Source: JBBEBE01 sp040882505 (GTDB lineage Bacteria; Bacteroidota; Rhodothermia; Balneolales; Balneolaceae). Taken from it: a DNA stretch of 64,000 nucleotides. Under the pieces are notes generated by a model that did not search any database, had not been told where the DNA came from, and saw only the letters and a program-made list of their open reading frames with translations. Position numbers and translations under genes: made by a program. Of the stretch, positions 8,890-17,035 are shown piece after piece (position 1 is the stretch's first letter; every line of letters begins with the position of its first letter). The stretch covers positions 4,233-68,232 of the forward strand of contig JBBEBE010000012.1 of the NCBI GenBank assembly GCA_040882505.1. Direction: 5' to 3'.

Positions 8890-9243
8890 AAATCGAAATC
8901 CATAAAATTCGGGGGATGTGAAAATATTCAACCGGCGCCAAAAGACGGCAAACAAGATTCCGCCAATCATGAGGGCAAGGCTGAATCGACTGATGTACCA
9001 CCAGTAGACAAAGACTCCGGTGATCACGGTCATTCCGCAATACGCTGGAGCTACATCTGCATTGAGGGTGGTCGCCGAGTAGGAGACTCCACTCATGAAA
9101 CCGGAAACATCCCGTCCACCGAGGAAGTAGTTCTCGAGCCCTTGTTGGGCAAATGAACGAAAATAGAAACCGAGGCCGAGCAGGAGGACGACATAGAGGC
9201 CCATGACCGACCAATCGAGCCACTCTAACTGTATTTCTGACAT
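8890..9243 (-). pseudogene. N-terminal remnant of a sodium:solute symporter (SSS family)
   Basis: The first 118 codons match the SSS family: an N-terminal TM helix (MGLYVVLLLGLGFYF), the motif ENYFLGGRDVSGFMSGVSY typical of TM1-TM2, and the segment WRRLNIFTSPEFYGFRF before TM4. Homology ends at codon 118 (base 8890), where the sequence continues in a shifted frame as the AGE-family C-terminus. A complete member would be about 500-600 aa, so at least 380 codons are gone. SSS plus AGE genes are commonly paired in N-acyl sugar (sialic acid/ManNAc) or related sugar uptake, so an old catabolic operon is inferred. The ATG at 9243 begins the typical N-terminus. Confidence 0.8.
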
Positions 9244-9337
9244 TGCAAGACGTTGAGTGTCGGGTTGAGTAGACCGTAGGAAAGAACGGTCGAAATCACA
9301 TTCGGTTCAACCCGAAACCAATTACGAAGACTTGGAA

Positions 9338-11056
9338 TCAGAGAACGAATGAGAGGCCGATTACGACAACGGCCAGCAGGATGAAGGCCATGACCGTTCC
9401 GATGGGGGAACTGTAGGTCGATGCTGTTTGTCCGGGCGAGAGCCAGGGGTTGAGCCACGTCATGGGGTTGTCAAAGCTGGAAGCCAGTTTGCCGGCGATC
9501 CCGTGAACGGCTCGTTCGGCCCATCCAAAGAAGTCGTCGACTCTGTTTACGAAAATTTTTCGGGTCAGCGCTGCCGGCTTGCGGTAGAACCAGTCGGTAT
9601 CAAGTGCAATTTTTGCATCTCCTTTGAGCTTCACACGAAGGATCCAGAAGCCGATAAATGTGAAGATCAGTATTTGAGTGACCTCTACTAGGTGATAGAC
9701 GGTATACGGCTGATAGTCTACCGGAAATGGAAGGTAGCTGTAGAGGAGTTGAGGCCAGACACCAAAAAGGGTACAGAAAAAGGCACCGATACCCATGGCA
9801 ACCAGCATATTCTTTGGAACAGGTTTTACGGTAATTTCACTTTTCTGCTTGCCGAACCAGGTGAAATAGGGGAGTTTGAGTCCGGTATGGAGAAACGTAC
9901 CTACAGAAGCGAGGGTAAGAAGCAGATAGACCCACTCAAGGTGAGCCGATCCGGCGGCGCTCACAACCATCGATTTACTGATGAATCCGTTGAATAGCGG
10001 GAAGCCCGAGATGGAGAATGCACCAATCATATAGAGGCCGACTACCCACTTCATCTTGGAGGCAAATCCTCCCAGTTCTGTCAGTTTGCTCTTTCCCGTT
10101 GAGTAGAGTACCGCACCAGCTCCCATGAACAGAAGAGATTTATAGAGGATGTGACTGAATGCATGGGCGGTCGCACCGTTCAGAGCCATTTCGGTCCCGA
10201 TACCGATTCCTGCAACCATATATCCCACCTGACTAATAATGTGGTAGGCGAGAATCTGTCGGATATCATTCGCCAGCACAGCATATACCACTCCATAGAG
10301 GGCCATTGCCACACCGAACCAGATCAGAATGCTCCAGCCCGGGAAGAGGACCATCAAAACGTAAACGGCAGACTTGGTTGTAAACGCACTCATGAATACA
10401 GCTCCTGTGACCGTTGCGTTTGGATATGCATCCGGAAGCCAGGCATTCAGAGGAGGTATGGCGGCATTGATGGCCACACCGATAAGGATCAACAGAGACG
10501 CAGATGTGAACTCTTCCGGGAAACTGGACAGAAGGATGGATCCTGTATCATTCAGGTGTGCCAGAATCCCGGCCAAAAGGATTCCGCCACCGAGTGAGTG
10601 ATAAATCAGGTATCGCATTCCTGAATGTTGGGATTCAGATGTCCGTCGGGCCCAAACCAGGTAGGCTGAACTGAAGGCCATCAGCTCCCAAAAAACCAGG
10701 AGCGTGAAAAAGTCACCGGCAAATGTGACACCAAGTGCACCGGCGCCGTACGCCAGAGCAGAAGATTGTTGTCCAAGATCCTCGATATGCCAGGAATAGA
10801 CACCCCCGATAACGGCAATCATCGCAAAGATGGTCCCGAAGATCCTGCTCAGGGTGCCAGCCTGGACGAGGACAAGCTCATAACTGGCTATGGTCGTTGT
10901 AATCGTGAACCCATCCGGCATCATCCAGATAGCCGCAAGAGCTGCCAGTGGAAAAACCAAAAAAAGCGAAGACCGTACCTCCTGTTTGACAAGAGGGAGA
11001 ACCCATGCGCCCAGGAGGACCCATACAGCCGGGAAAAAAAGGAAATTAGTGATCAT
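9338..11056 (-). CDS. Mrp-type antiporter, third ND2/4/5-like (MrpD/NuoL-like) subunit
   Basis: A polytopic membrane protein of about 572 aa in the proton-conducting transporter family. Hallmarks are LVFWELMAFSSAYLVW (TM5 glutamate), NAAIPPLNAWLPDAYPNA (TM7 region), LAYHIISQVGYMVAGIG and the lysine/histidine region HAFSHILYKSLLFMG. It has an extra C-terminal part with an amphipathic stretch and a final TM helix (FILLAVVVIGLSFVL), which makes it longer than the other two paralogues. ATG 11056 is chosen because it overlaps the preceding small gene by 11 nt; a longer reading from 11107 lies entirely inside that gene. It is last in the operon and could replace the missing large N-terminal MrpA domain. 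Confidence 0.88.
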   Translation of the reverse strand: MITNFLFFPAVWVLLGAWVLPLVKQEVRSSLFLVFPLAALAAIWMMPDGFTITTTIASYELVLVQAGTLSRIFGTIFAMIAVIGGVYSWHIEDLGQQSSALAYGAGALGVTFAGDFFTLLVFWELMAFSSAYLVWARRTSESQHSGMRYLIYHSLGGGILLAGILAHLNDTGSILLSSFPEEFTSASLLILIGVAINAAIPPLNAWLPDAYPNATVTGAVFMSAFTTKSAVYVLMVLFPGWSILIWFGVAMALYGVVYAVLANDIRQILAYHIISQVGYMVAGIGIGTEMALNGATAHAFSHILYKSLLFMGAGAVLYSTGKSKLTELGGFASKMKWVVGLYMIGAFSISGFPLFNGFISKSMVVSAAGSAHLEWVYLLLTLASVGTFLHTGLKLPYFTWFGKQKSEITVKPVPKNMLVAMGIGAFFCTLFGVWPQLLYSYLPFPVDYQPYTVYHLVEVTQILIFTFIGFWILRVKLKGDAKIALDTDWFYRKPAALTRKIFVNRVDDFFGWAERAVHGIAGKLASSFDNPMTWLNPWLSPGQTASTYSSPIGTVMAFILLAVVVIGLSFVL

Positions 11057-11261
11057 AGTATGATTCGTCTCTGAACAGGAAAAGTTTGCCAATCCACTTG
11101 GAGACATAAATGATGATAATACAGCTCATGAATCCCCATATTGCATAGAATCCCGGAATGGAATTCCACCAGTGAGAGTCATAATCTGCCAGTAGTGTAA
11201 ACTCTGCGATCAGAGTTCCGATGGTCAGTATTATCAGCGTCGTCCAGTGCCATGTTTTCAT
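11046..11261 (-). CDS. small two-TM membrane protein in the Mrp operon, 71 aa
   Basis: The 71-aa protein begins MKTWHWTTLIILTIGTL and has two TM helices (about residues 5-21 and 33-53) followed by a charged tail RDESYYDH. The start is ATG 11261, one base after the stop of the upstream antiporter gene, with a GGAGG ribosome site inside that gene's last codons. Its end overlaps the next gene by 11 nt, so it is embedded in the translational chain of the operon. I recall similar small proteins, with FYAIWGFxSC and a YYD tail, next to related antiporter genes in other bacteria, but cannot verify this. Probably an accessory subunit; function unknown. Confidence 0.75.
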   Translation of the reverse strand: MKTWHWTTLIILTIGTLIAEFTLLADYDSHWWNSIPGFYAIWGFMSCIIIIYVSKWIGKLFLFRDESYYDH

Positions 11262-11262
11262 G

Positions 11263-12747
11263 TTAGCCTCCATTGAACAATGTGAATGCAATCAGTTGGG
11301 CTAAGTCGTAAAAGTTGAAAAAGAGGTTCGGAAAGAGCCCAAACAGGATAGAAAGTATGGCGGTGGAGACCAACGGAACAACCATAAACGGAGACGCCTC
11401 GGTATGGTTGTCGAGGGATGAATCTCCGGTTTTGAAGTAGGCTCTGTAGATAATCGGAAAGAAGTACCCGACATTTAACAGACCACTGACCACGAGTATA
11501 ATGACCGGAATGATCATCTCTCCTTCAAGTGTACCTGCTGCCAAATGCCACTTGCTTAAAAATCCATTCAGTGGAGGAATTCCGGCGAGACCAAGTGATC
11601 CGATGACAAAGGCTCCCATGGTCCAAGGCATGACCTTCGCAATCCCGTCCAGATCACTGATATTCTCTTTGTGTAGATTTACATAGATGGCACCAGCACA
11701 GAAAAAGAGGGTGATTTTCATGGTTGCATGTGCGGCAATATGCATGACAGCCCCTGTCATACCGAGTGGGGTGATCAGTGCAACTCCCAGTACGATATAG
11801 GAGAGGTGGCCAACCGTTGAATAAGCCAGACGTCGTTTCAGGTTGTCTTGTCTGAATGCGAGCAGGGAAGCAACCAATATGGTTGTTCCGGCAATCACCA
11901 GCATGATGTCGTTCAGACTAAAGGCTGTCATGACGTCAGTACCAAAAATGTAGCCGGTCATGCGAATGACACCAAAGACCCCCGACTTCACAACCGCTAC
12001 AGCGTGGAGGAGTGCACTTACAGGTGTGGGAGCAGCCATGGCAGCCGGTAACCAGGAGTGAATCGGCATAATCCCTGCTTTTACACCAACAGCACCCAAA
12101 AAGAGCAGGAACGTGGTAAGCATCAGAGGGCCTGATACGTGGACATCGTTAAAAATTCCACCTGGTCTGAAGTCCAGGGTTCCCGTCAGGTTGTAAATAA
12201 TCGCAGCGGAGGCAATGAGCAGCAAACCAGCGGTAAGTGTATAGGAGAGGTACTTTCGGCCGGCATCTATCGCTTTTCTGTTTTCCTTGTGGATGACAAG
12301 AGGATACGTAGCCAGTGTCAGCATCTCGTAGAAGACGATGAATGTAAGCAGGTTGCCGGAGAAGGCGATTCCAATGGTTGCAGAAAGGCAGACAGCAAAA
12401 CTCGCAAAGTACCGACTCTGCTTTTTTTCGCCAGCTCCACGCATATATCCGATGGAGTAGAAAGACGTAAAGATCCAAAGCCCCGAGGCAATGACGGCAA
12501 AGTAGATTCCGAATGGATCTGCTTTGAGAAGCAGGGGAAGGCCGGGTGCCAATTCAATAATGGTCAACTCTACGCTGTTCCCTGCCAGAGCTGTGGGGAG
12601 CAACGACAGGATGAGTCCAAACTTGATGAATCCAGCCAAAATGGTCCAGAATTCCCGTACGTTCGGTCGGGAAGAACTGAGCAGAATCAGTGGCACTGCA
12701 AGCAGTGATACCAGTACAGCGTAAAGAGGTACAAACGTTGGTTCCAT
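11263..12747 (-). CDS. Mrp-type antiporter, second ND2/4/5-like (MrpD-like) subunit
   Basis: A 494-aa membrane protein with about 14 TM helices in the NuoL/M/N-MrpA/D superfamily. Key positions are FIVFYEMLTLATYPLVIH (TM5 glutamate), VKAGIMPIHSWLPAAMAAPTPVSAL (split: GIMPIHSWLPAAMAAPTPV; TM7 lysine nearby), RRLAYSTVGHLSYIVLG and HAATMKITLFFCAGAI, and the loop GLAGIPPLNGFLSKW. It would form one ion-translocating module of the antiporter. It starts 23 bp after the preceding MrpD-like gene and ends one base before the 71-aa gene. MrpD-like versus NuoM-like cannot be settled by eye. Confidence 0.9.
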   Translation of the reverse strand: MEPTFVPLYAVLVSLLAVPLILLSSSRPNVREFWTILAGFIKFGLILSLLPTALAGNSVELTIIELAPGLPLLLKADPFGIYFAVIASGLWIFTSFYSIGYMRGAGEKKQSRYFASFAVCLSATIGIAFSGNLLTFIVFYEMLTLATYPLVIHKENRKAIDAGRKYLSYTLTAGLLLIASAAIIYNLTGTLDFRPGGIFNDVHVSGPLMLTTFLLFLGAVGVKAGIMPIHSWLPAAMAAPTPVSALLHAVAVVKSGVFGVIRMTGYIFGTDVMTAFSLNDIMLVIAGTTILVASLLAFRQDNLKRRLAYSTVGHLSYIVLGVALITPLGMTGAVMHIAAHATMKITLFFCAGAIYVNLHKENISDLDGIAKVMPWTMGAFVIGSLGLAGIPPLNGFLSKWHLAAGTLEGEMIIPVIILVVSGLLNVGYFFPIIYRAYFKTGDSSLDNHTEASPFMVVPLVSTAILSILFGLFPNLFFNFYDLAQLIAFTLFNGG

Positions 12748-12770
12748 CTATTCGTTACTATACAATTAGA

Positions 12771-14261
12771 TTACAAGCCGCCAGGGAACATGCTGCTGAT
12801 CATGGAGACAATGGCGACATTAAATATGCCGATCAGTAAAAGTGCTACTGCAAAGGTCAGAGTGGTGTAAAGCATGGACGGTTTTACCTCATCCATTGGA
12901 CTCGTTTCGTCAGATGCCTCTACTTCGGAATTCGGGTTCGACATGTAGACTTTCTCCAGGATTCGGAAAAAATAGACAGCATTCAGAAGTGAACTTGCGA
13001 GGATCACAACAAGAAACAGCCAGTTATTTGCGTCTACGGTTCCGAGTACCAAATACCACTTACTGAAGAATCCGGCAAGTGGCGGAAGTCCGACCATGGA
13101 GATCGCAGCGACCGTAAAGCTCAGCATGGTCAAGGGGTACTTTTTTCGGTATGTGTGGTCGAAGAGGCTGATGTCGGAATGCCCTTCTTTCATGCGCAAG
13201 TTTGCAGAAACCATAAAAAGCGTTGCTTTCATGATCGCATGATTCAGAATGTGAAGCACGGCGCCGATGAACCCAAAGGGGTTCGCAAGGCTGATACCCA
13301 TCAAGATGTAACCGATTTGGGAAACACTGGAGTACGCGAGCATTCGCTTCAGTTCATTCTGCGCAATGGCCATGATGGACCCGTAAAGAATACCGATACA
13401 GGCGAGAATACCGACGATCGTGGAGATCGGGACGACCAGATCGATCAGTTCTATTCCGAAAAGGAAAAGCATGATACGGATCAGTACATAGGCTGCCACC
13501 TTGGTTCCTATTGGAGCGATCAGGGCAGAGGAAGTCGAAGAGGCATAGGTATAGGAGTCAGGAAGCCAGCCATGCATCGGGAAGAGAGCGGCCTTGACAC
13601 CGATTCCAACGACCATGAGTATAAGTGCAGTTACCACAGCCCGGTTATCGGCAAGTTCCGGCAGCATTGCTGCCATATCGATAAGGTTGAGTGTGCCGGT
13701 TACTGTATAGAGGAAAGCGAGCCCGAGTAGATAAAACGTCCCGCCAGCAGTTCCGATAATCAGATATCTGAATGCAGCAAACGGAGCACCTTTTTCGCCG
13801 ATTGCGATAAGAGCATAGGCGGACAGAGAGGAAATTTCAAGGAATACATAGAGGTTGAACAAGTCACCTGTCAGGACCATTCCGTTGAACCCGAGCATCA
13901 TCAGCATGACAAGACTGTAGTAGGCCATCTGTTTCTGGGCAAACTCACCGATGGCGACATGCTTTGAGTGGATCAATACTATGAATGCAACCACATTGAT
14001 AACCAGGACAACGAATGCTGATAATCCATCGTAAACAAACTCAATTCCGACGGGGGGTTGCCAGGCGCCAAAGAAGTAACGTAGCGGTTGATCGTTCAAC
14101 ACTGAAAGAAATCCGTACAGGGAAAGTGCAGTAGAGATCCCGGTTCCAGTGACGGCCAATGGTTGGCATACCGCTCTCTTCCAGATCCCAAAAAGAGGAA
14201 TCAGCAGGGCAAATACCAGAAAATTGAGGGCAATGAGTGCCGGTAAATGTGTCTCAATCAT
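12771..14261 (-). CDS. mrpD: Mrp-type antiporter subunit MrpD
   Basis: A 496-aa polytopic protein. Its place directly after mrpC and its sequence fit MrpD: GDLFNLYVFLEISSLSAYAL (TM5 glutamate), VKAALFPMHGWLPDSYTYA, KRMLAYSSVSQIGYILMG and HAIMKATLFMVSANL, then GLPPLAGFFSKWYLV. It is one of three related subunits in this operon. It overlaps mrpC by 4 nt (start 14261, mrpC stop 14258). In the family it exchanges Na+ (or K+) for H+ across the cytoplasmic membrane as part of the multi-subunit complex. Confidence 0.92.
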   Translation of the reverse strand: MIETHLPALIALNFLVFALLIPLFGIWKRAVCQPLAVTGTGISTALSLYGFLSVLNDQPLRYFFGAWQPPVGIEFVYDGLSAFVVLVINVVAFIVLIHSKHVAIGEFAQKQMAYYSLVMLMMLGFNGMVLTGDLFNLYVFLEISSLSAYALIAIGEKGAPFAAFRYLIIGTAGGTFYLLGLAFLYTVTGTLNLIDMAAMLPELADNRAVVTALILMVVGIGVKAALFPMHGWLPDSYTYASSTSSALIAPIGTKVAAYVLIRIMLFLFGIELIDLVVPISTIVGILACIGILYGSIMAIAQNELKRMLAYSSVSQIGYILMGISLANPFGFIGAVLHILNHAIMKATLFMVSANLRMKEGHSDISLFDHTYRKKYPLTMLSFTVAAISMVGLPPLAGFFSKWYLVLGTVDANNWLFLVVILASSLLNAVYFFRILEKVYMSNPNSEVEASDETSPMDEVKPSMLYTTLTFAVALLLIGIFNVAIVSMISSMFPGGL

Positions 14262-14626
14262 TGAATCTGATCTCTAATTTCATCTTCGTCCAGGGTCTGA
14301 AAGCGATTATATATAGCAATCAGTAGAGAAAAGGCTACACCCAGTGTTGCTACACCGACGACAATGGCAGTAAGCATCAGCGTATGGGGGAGGGGGTTCA
14401 GGTAGTTTGCAACTTCAGAAGTCGGGAGCGAATAGTGGCGAACCGGAACGGTTGCGCCCCATTTGGATCCAATGGATACCCAGAAAAGGACGACCGATGC
14501 TTGGAGGATTGTCAGGCCGATTGTTTTTTTTACCAGGTTCTTTTTGAACAGAATTCCATAGAGTCCGATAGAAAGAAGGATGAGTGTAAGCCAATAGGCA
14601 TAGTGTCCCAGTAAAAAGTCAGTCAT
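14258..14626 (-). CDS. mrpC: Mrp-type antiporter subunit MrpC (NuoK-like)
   Basis: About 122 aa, three TM helices, homologous to NuoK/MnhC. It has IGLYGILFKKNLVKKTIGL and the C-terminal LMLTAIVVGVATLGVAFSLLIAIYN helix (as LTAIVVGVATLGVAFSLLI). The start is chosen at the second of two adjacent ATGs (14626), with GGAG six bases upstream inside the end of mrpB; ATG 14629 is nearly equal. It overlaps mrpB by 8 nt and mrpD by 4 nt. Confidence 0.93.
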   Translation of the reverse strand: MTDFLLGHYAYWLTLILLSIGLYGILFKKNLVKKTIGLTILQASVVLFWVSIGSKWGATVPVRHYSLPTSEVANYLNPLPHTLMLTAIVVGVATLGVAFSLLIAIYNRFQTLDEDEIRDQIQ

Positions 14627-15062
14627 CATCCTCTCCATGTGTCATGTGGTCATAAATCATGACCAAAATGGCCATAACTGCAAGCCCGATTCCAATTTCT
14701 ATGACTAGAATTCCGTAGTAGCGGAGGTAGGAAGGATCCAGGCCACCGGGAAACGGGAGGACTCCATAGTCAAGGAAATAGCTTCCCATTAGCATGGAGA
14801 CGATTCCCGTACCAAAATAGACGATCACGCCAAGTGCAGCCAATGGCGTGGTCATGAACTCCCGTATATGCATCTCCGAGAGAGTACTTCCTCCTGCAAG
14901 CCGGATCAAAATAATAGAGGCCGCAAGTAGTGCGCCACCTTGAAATCCTCCCCCGGGACTGTAGTGCCCATGGAATATGACGTAAAATCCAAAGAGCATG
15001 ATATAGGGGCTCAGCAGTCGTGATCCGAGAAGGACAATGGGGCTTTCAAACTGTTTTCTCAT
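14619..15062 (-). CDS. mrpB: Mrp-type antiporter subunit MrpB (MnhB domain)
   Basis: A 147-aa membrane protein with four TM helices. The MnhB signature is clear: LLSPYIMLFGFYVIFHGHYSPGGGFQGG (GHYSPGGGFQGGALLA), and the C-terminal helix IEIGIGLAVMAILVMIYD with a conserved glutamate. It ends in an acidic tail GEDDD. Start overlaps the preceding gene's stop (ATGA). It is a core subunit of the antiporter, normally following MrpA. Confidence 0.94.
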   Translation of the reverse strand: MRKQFESPIVLLGSRLLSPYIMLFGFYVIFHGHYSPGGGFQGGALLAASIILIRLAGGSTLSEMHIREFMTTPLAALGVIVYFGTGIVSMLMGSYFLDYGVLPFPGGLDPSYLRYYGILVIEIGIGLAVMAILVMIYDHMTHGEDDD

Positions 15063-15358
15063 TGTGCAGGATACCTCCGGAGGATTAGGAGACAGATCAA
15101 TCCCGCCGTAAAGACGACGATTTGTTCGCCAAGGGTATCCACACTTCTGTAATCTCCCAGAATGACGGTGACCATATTTGGCGTATGGGCATCGTTGTAT
15201 GCTTCCTGGATATAGTAGTTACCCGGAACCGCCGTACCTGTGATGCTTACTTCCCGATTCATGGGTGCATCCGGGTCTCCACGGTCTGGCAGGGCTGTTG
15301 TCCCGTAAATCAACAAACCAGCGAAGGCGATCAGTATAAATAGCTTGGCGTATTTCAA
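15059..15358 (-). CDS. MbhE-like subunit (detached C-terminal domain of MrpA)
   Basis: A 99-aa protein with an N-terminal TM helix (LFILIAFAGLLIYGT), an extracytoplasmic loop and a C-terminal helix. The motif NMVTVILGDYRSVDTLGEQIVVFTA is the signature of the MbhE/MrpA C-terminal domain (DYRxxDTLGE). In classical Mrp operons this piece is fused to the big MrpA protein. Here it is a free gene, as in archaeal Mbh hydrogenases and some other Mrp systems. It overlaps its neighbours on both sides by 4 nt. Confidence 0.87.
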   Translation of the reverse strand: MKYAKLFILIAFAGLLIYGTTALPDRGDPDAPMNREVSITGTAVPGNYYIQEAYNDAHTPNMVTVILGDYRSVDTLGEQIVVFTAGLICLLILRRYPAQ

Positions 15359-15600
15359 TCGATGGTCCTCATGGTGGTTTGATAGATTGCCACAATAAAC
15401 AAGATGCCTGTTACACCGGCTCCAACGACCGCTTCGGTAAACCCTACATCAACGGCTCCCATGGAGACAAACAGAAGTGCCATGACGAAGCTGAACGTCG
15501 TCAATGTTACGACAGCAACCAGGAGATCCTTGGCTTGAAGAGCAACGACAGCTGTCAGAATCAGAAAAAGAAACAGTATCAATTCTACTTCCCAGATCAT
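15355..15600 (-). CDS. MbhD-like subunit (DUF4040; detached MrpA domain)
   Basis: An 81-aa, three-helix protein (VELILFLFLILTAVVAL, LLVAVVTLTTFSFVMALLF, VVGAGVTGILFIVAIYQ). The segment VDVGFTEAVVGAGVTGILF is the DUF4040/MbhD signature (A-x-D-V-A-x-T-E-A-x-V-G-A-G). In standard MrpA it follows the NuoL-like domain; here it is a separate gene. 4-nt overlaps on both sides show tight translational coupling. Confidence 0.88.
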   Translation of the reverse strand: MIWEVELILFLFLILTAVVALQAKDLLVAVVTLTTFSFVMALLFVSMGAVDVGFTEAVVGAGVTGILFIVAIYQTTMRTID

Positions 15601-15929
15601 TTGTCCCCTCTGTTTTTGATGTCGGGACCGTTTAACAGCGGTTTGACACCTCTTCTGTAGGCTGCTCGCGCCAGGGCGTGTGTTCCGATCGGATTGGAAA
15701 GGGCAACAAAAAGTACAATCAGAATGAGTTTCAAGCTGTTGATCGTTGCGCCTTCATAGATGATGAGTCCGATGATTACAAGTAAAATTCCGAGTGTATC
15801 GGACGTACTGACAGCGTGCGTTCTTGAATAGAAGTCCGGCATTCGGATGACTCCCAGACTACCGACAAACATGAAAAAGATCCCGGAAAGCACCAGAACA
15901 ATACTGGCTGTAATCTGTACTTCCGTCAT
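15597..15929 (-). CDS. mrpG: Mrp-type antiporter subunit MrpG
   Basis: A 110-aa, three-TM protein. The MnhG signature is visible: VGSLGVIRMPDFYSRTHAVSTSDTLG followed by a helix with ILIVLFVALSNPIGTHALARAAYR (key parts GVIRMPDFYSRTHA and NPIGTHALARAA). Length is normal. It sits between mrpF and the MbhD-like gene with 4-nt overlaps. Confidence 0.94.
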   Translation of the reverse strand: MTEVQITASIVLVLSGIFFMFVGSLGVIRMPDFYSRTHAVSTSDTLGILLVIIGLIIYEGATINSLKLILIVLFVALSNPIGTHALARAAYRRGVKPLLNGPDIKNRGDK

Positions 15930-16201
15930 GTATTCTCCTCTACGGATTGGGTCGAAATGAATTTCGCAATGGCCATGGTGCCGATGAATCCGAGGATTGC
16001 ATAAGCAAGCGTGATGTCGAGGAACATATCGATTCGATCAAACATGTATCCAATCAGACAGATCAGCACAATTGTTTTCGAAGCGATCGCATTGGTTCCC
16101 ATCAGACGGTCATATACGGTTGGACCCTTTACGACCCGGACCATGGGAACCGCAATGATAATGGTCAGAAGTACGGTGCTGTACAGAAAAAAATCGGTCA
16201 T
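15926..16201 (-). CDS. mrpF: Mrp-type antiporter subunit MrpF
   Basis: A 91-aa, three-TM protein with the MnhF signature RVVKGPTVYDRLMGTNAI and a C-terminal helix (LDITLAYAILGFIGTMAIAKF). Size is normal for the family. ATG 16201 overlaps the mrpE stop; the stop overlaps mrpG. It is required for a stable antiporter complex in studied systems. Confidence 0.94.
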   Translation of the reverse strand: MTDFFLYSTVLLTIIIAVPMVRVVKGPTVYDRLMGTNAIASKTIVLICLIGYMFDRIDMFLDITLAYAILGFIGTMAIAKFISTQSVEENT

Positions 16202-16764
16202 TTTGCCTTCGTCTCTTCTGCTTTGTTTAGAATTCGTACATCATGAATCACCGGCCGGTCTTCTGCTTCGAAAAGTTGCAAGACCTTTCTGGGCATCTCG
16301 TCACTAACAATTCCTGCAAATGTATCTTGTGTAAGTGCGTGAACGGTAAATTCATCCCCCTCGATATCTATGGTAAGTGTACCCGGAGTGAGGGTGATGG
16401 AATTTCCAAGAATCATCATTGCGTGTGCACTGGGCAGCTTGCAACGAAACTTGACAATATAGGTTTGGATTGGCTTGCTGGTAAACAGGATCACCCGTGC
16501 AACATAAAATCCTGATTTCACAATCTCCTTCATCATCCAGAAGGGATAGATGGAAGCATAATAAAATCGAAGGGTCCCCAGATCGTCCATCTCGTTCTCA
16601 AAAAACTTGTATCTCTTGAGGGAGTGGTTGACAGCAAGTACAATGATAACACTGAGAATTCCCTGAATGATCTGCGGGAGTTGGAACATGCCACTCATGA
16701 TGAGCCAAAAGGTCATCAATGAGATAAATGACAGAGAGATATTTAGCAGGGAGAGCTGCTTCAT
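16198..16764 (-). CDS. mrpE: Mrp-type antiporter subunit MrpE
   Basis: A 188-aa protein with two N-terminal TM helices and a cytoplasmic domain. The MnhE signature appears as YPFWMMKEIVKSGFYVARVIL and NSITLTPGTLTIDIEGDEFTVHAL (GNSITLTPGTLTIDIEGD). It is the first gene of an operon ordered E-F-G-mbhD-mbhE-B-C-D-D-small-D, different from the Bacillus order A-B-C-D-E-F-G. ATG 16764 lies in a 271-bp divergent spacer shared with nuoL. Confidence 0.93.
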   Translation of the reverse strand: MKQLSLLNISLSFISLMTFWLIMSGMFQLPQIIQGILSVIIVLAVNHSLKRYKFFENEMDDLGTLRFYYASIYPFWMMKEIVKSGFYVARVILFTSKPIQTYIVKFRCKLPSAHAMMILGNSITLTPGTLTIDIEGDEFTVHALTQDTFAGIVSDEMPRKVLQLFEAEDRPVIHDVRILNKAEETKAK

Positions 16765-16832
16765 CTGCAGGGGCTCTGGTTTTGTGCACGTAAACTGCTA
16801 CTGTATGCGTGCCATCTGAAAAATTTTGCCCA

Positions 16833-16862
16833 ATGATAGGAATAATCGTATCTCAAGTGCAA
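16833..16862 (-). promoter_or_regulatory. candidate promoter of the mrp operon
   Basis: On the minus strand TTGCAC (16862-16857), an 18-bp spacer and TATCAT (16838-16833) lie about 70 bp upstream of the mrpE start. The match to sigma-70 is moderate, and it is in the correct position and direction for the whole mrp operon. Confidence 0.35.
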
Positions 16863-16922
16863 CAAACTTTGGCCTCCCATGTCGTTCTTTTACAAGATTA
16901 CAAGCTTTCCTGCTTCTTGAAG

Positions 16923-16952
16923 TTTGCCTTGCTCTTCTTTTTTGTATCTTTG
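16923..16952 (+). promoter_or_regulatory. candidate Bacteroidetes-type promoter of nuoLMN
   Basis: TTTG (16923-16926) and TATCTTTG (16945-16952) are separated by 18 bp. They match the -33 TTTG / -7 TAnnTTTG pattern known for Bacteroidetes primary sigma factors. They lie about 80 bp upstream of nuoL, which would give nuoLMN its own promoter after separation from nuoJK. Confidence 0.45.
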
Positions 16953-17035
16953 CCCTCTCTGAATTTATGGCTACCTTTTGACCCGATTTTTCGGTGCTGA
17001 AAAGGCACGAAAGCCAAACTTAATATTTGAATTGG

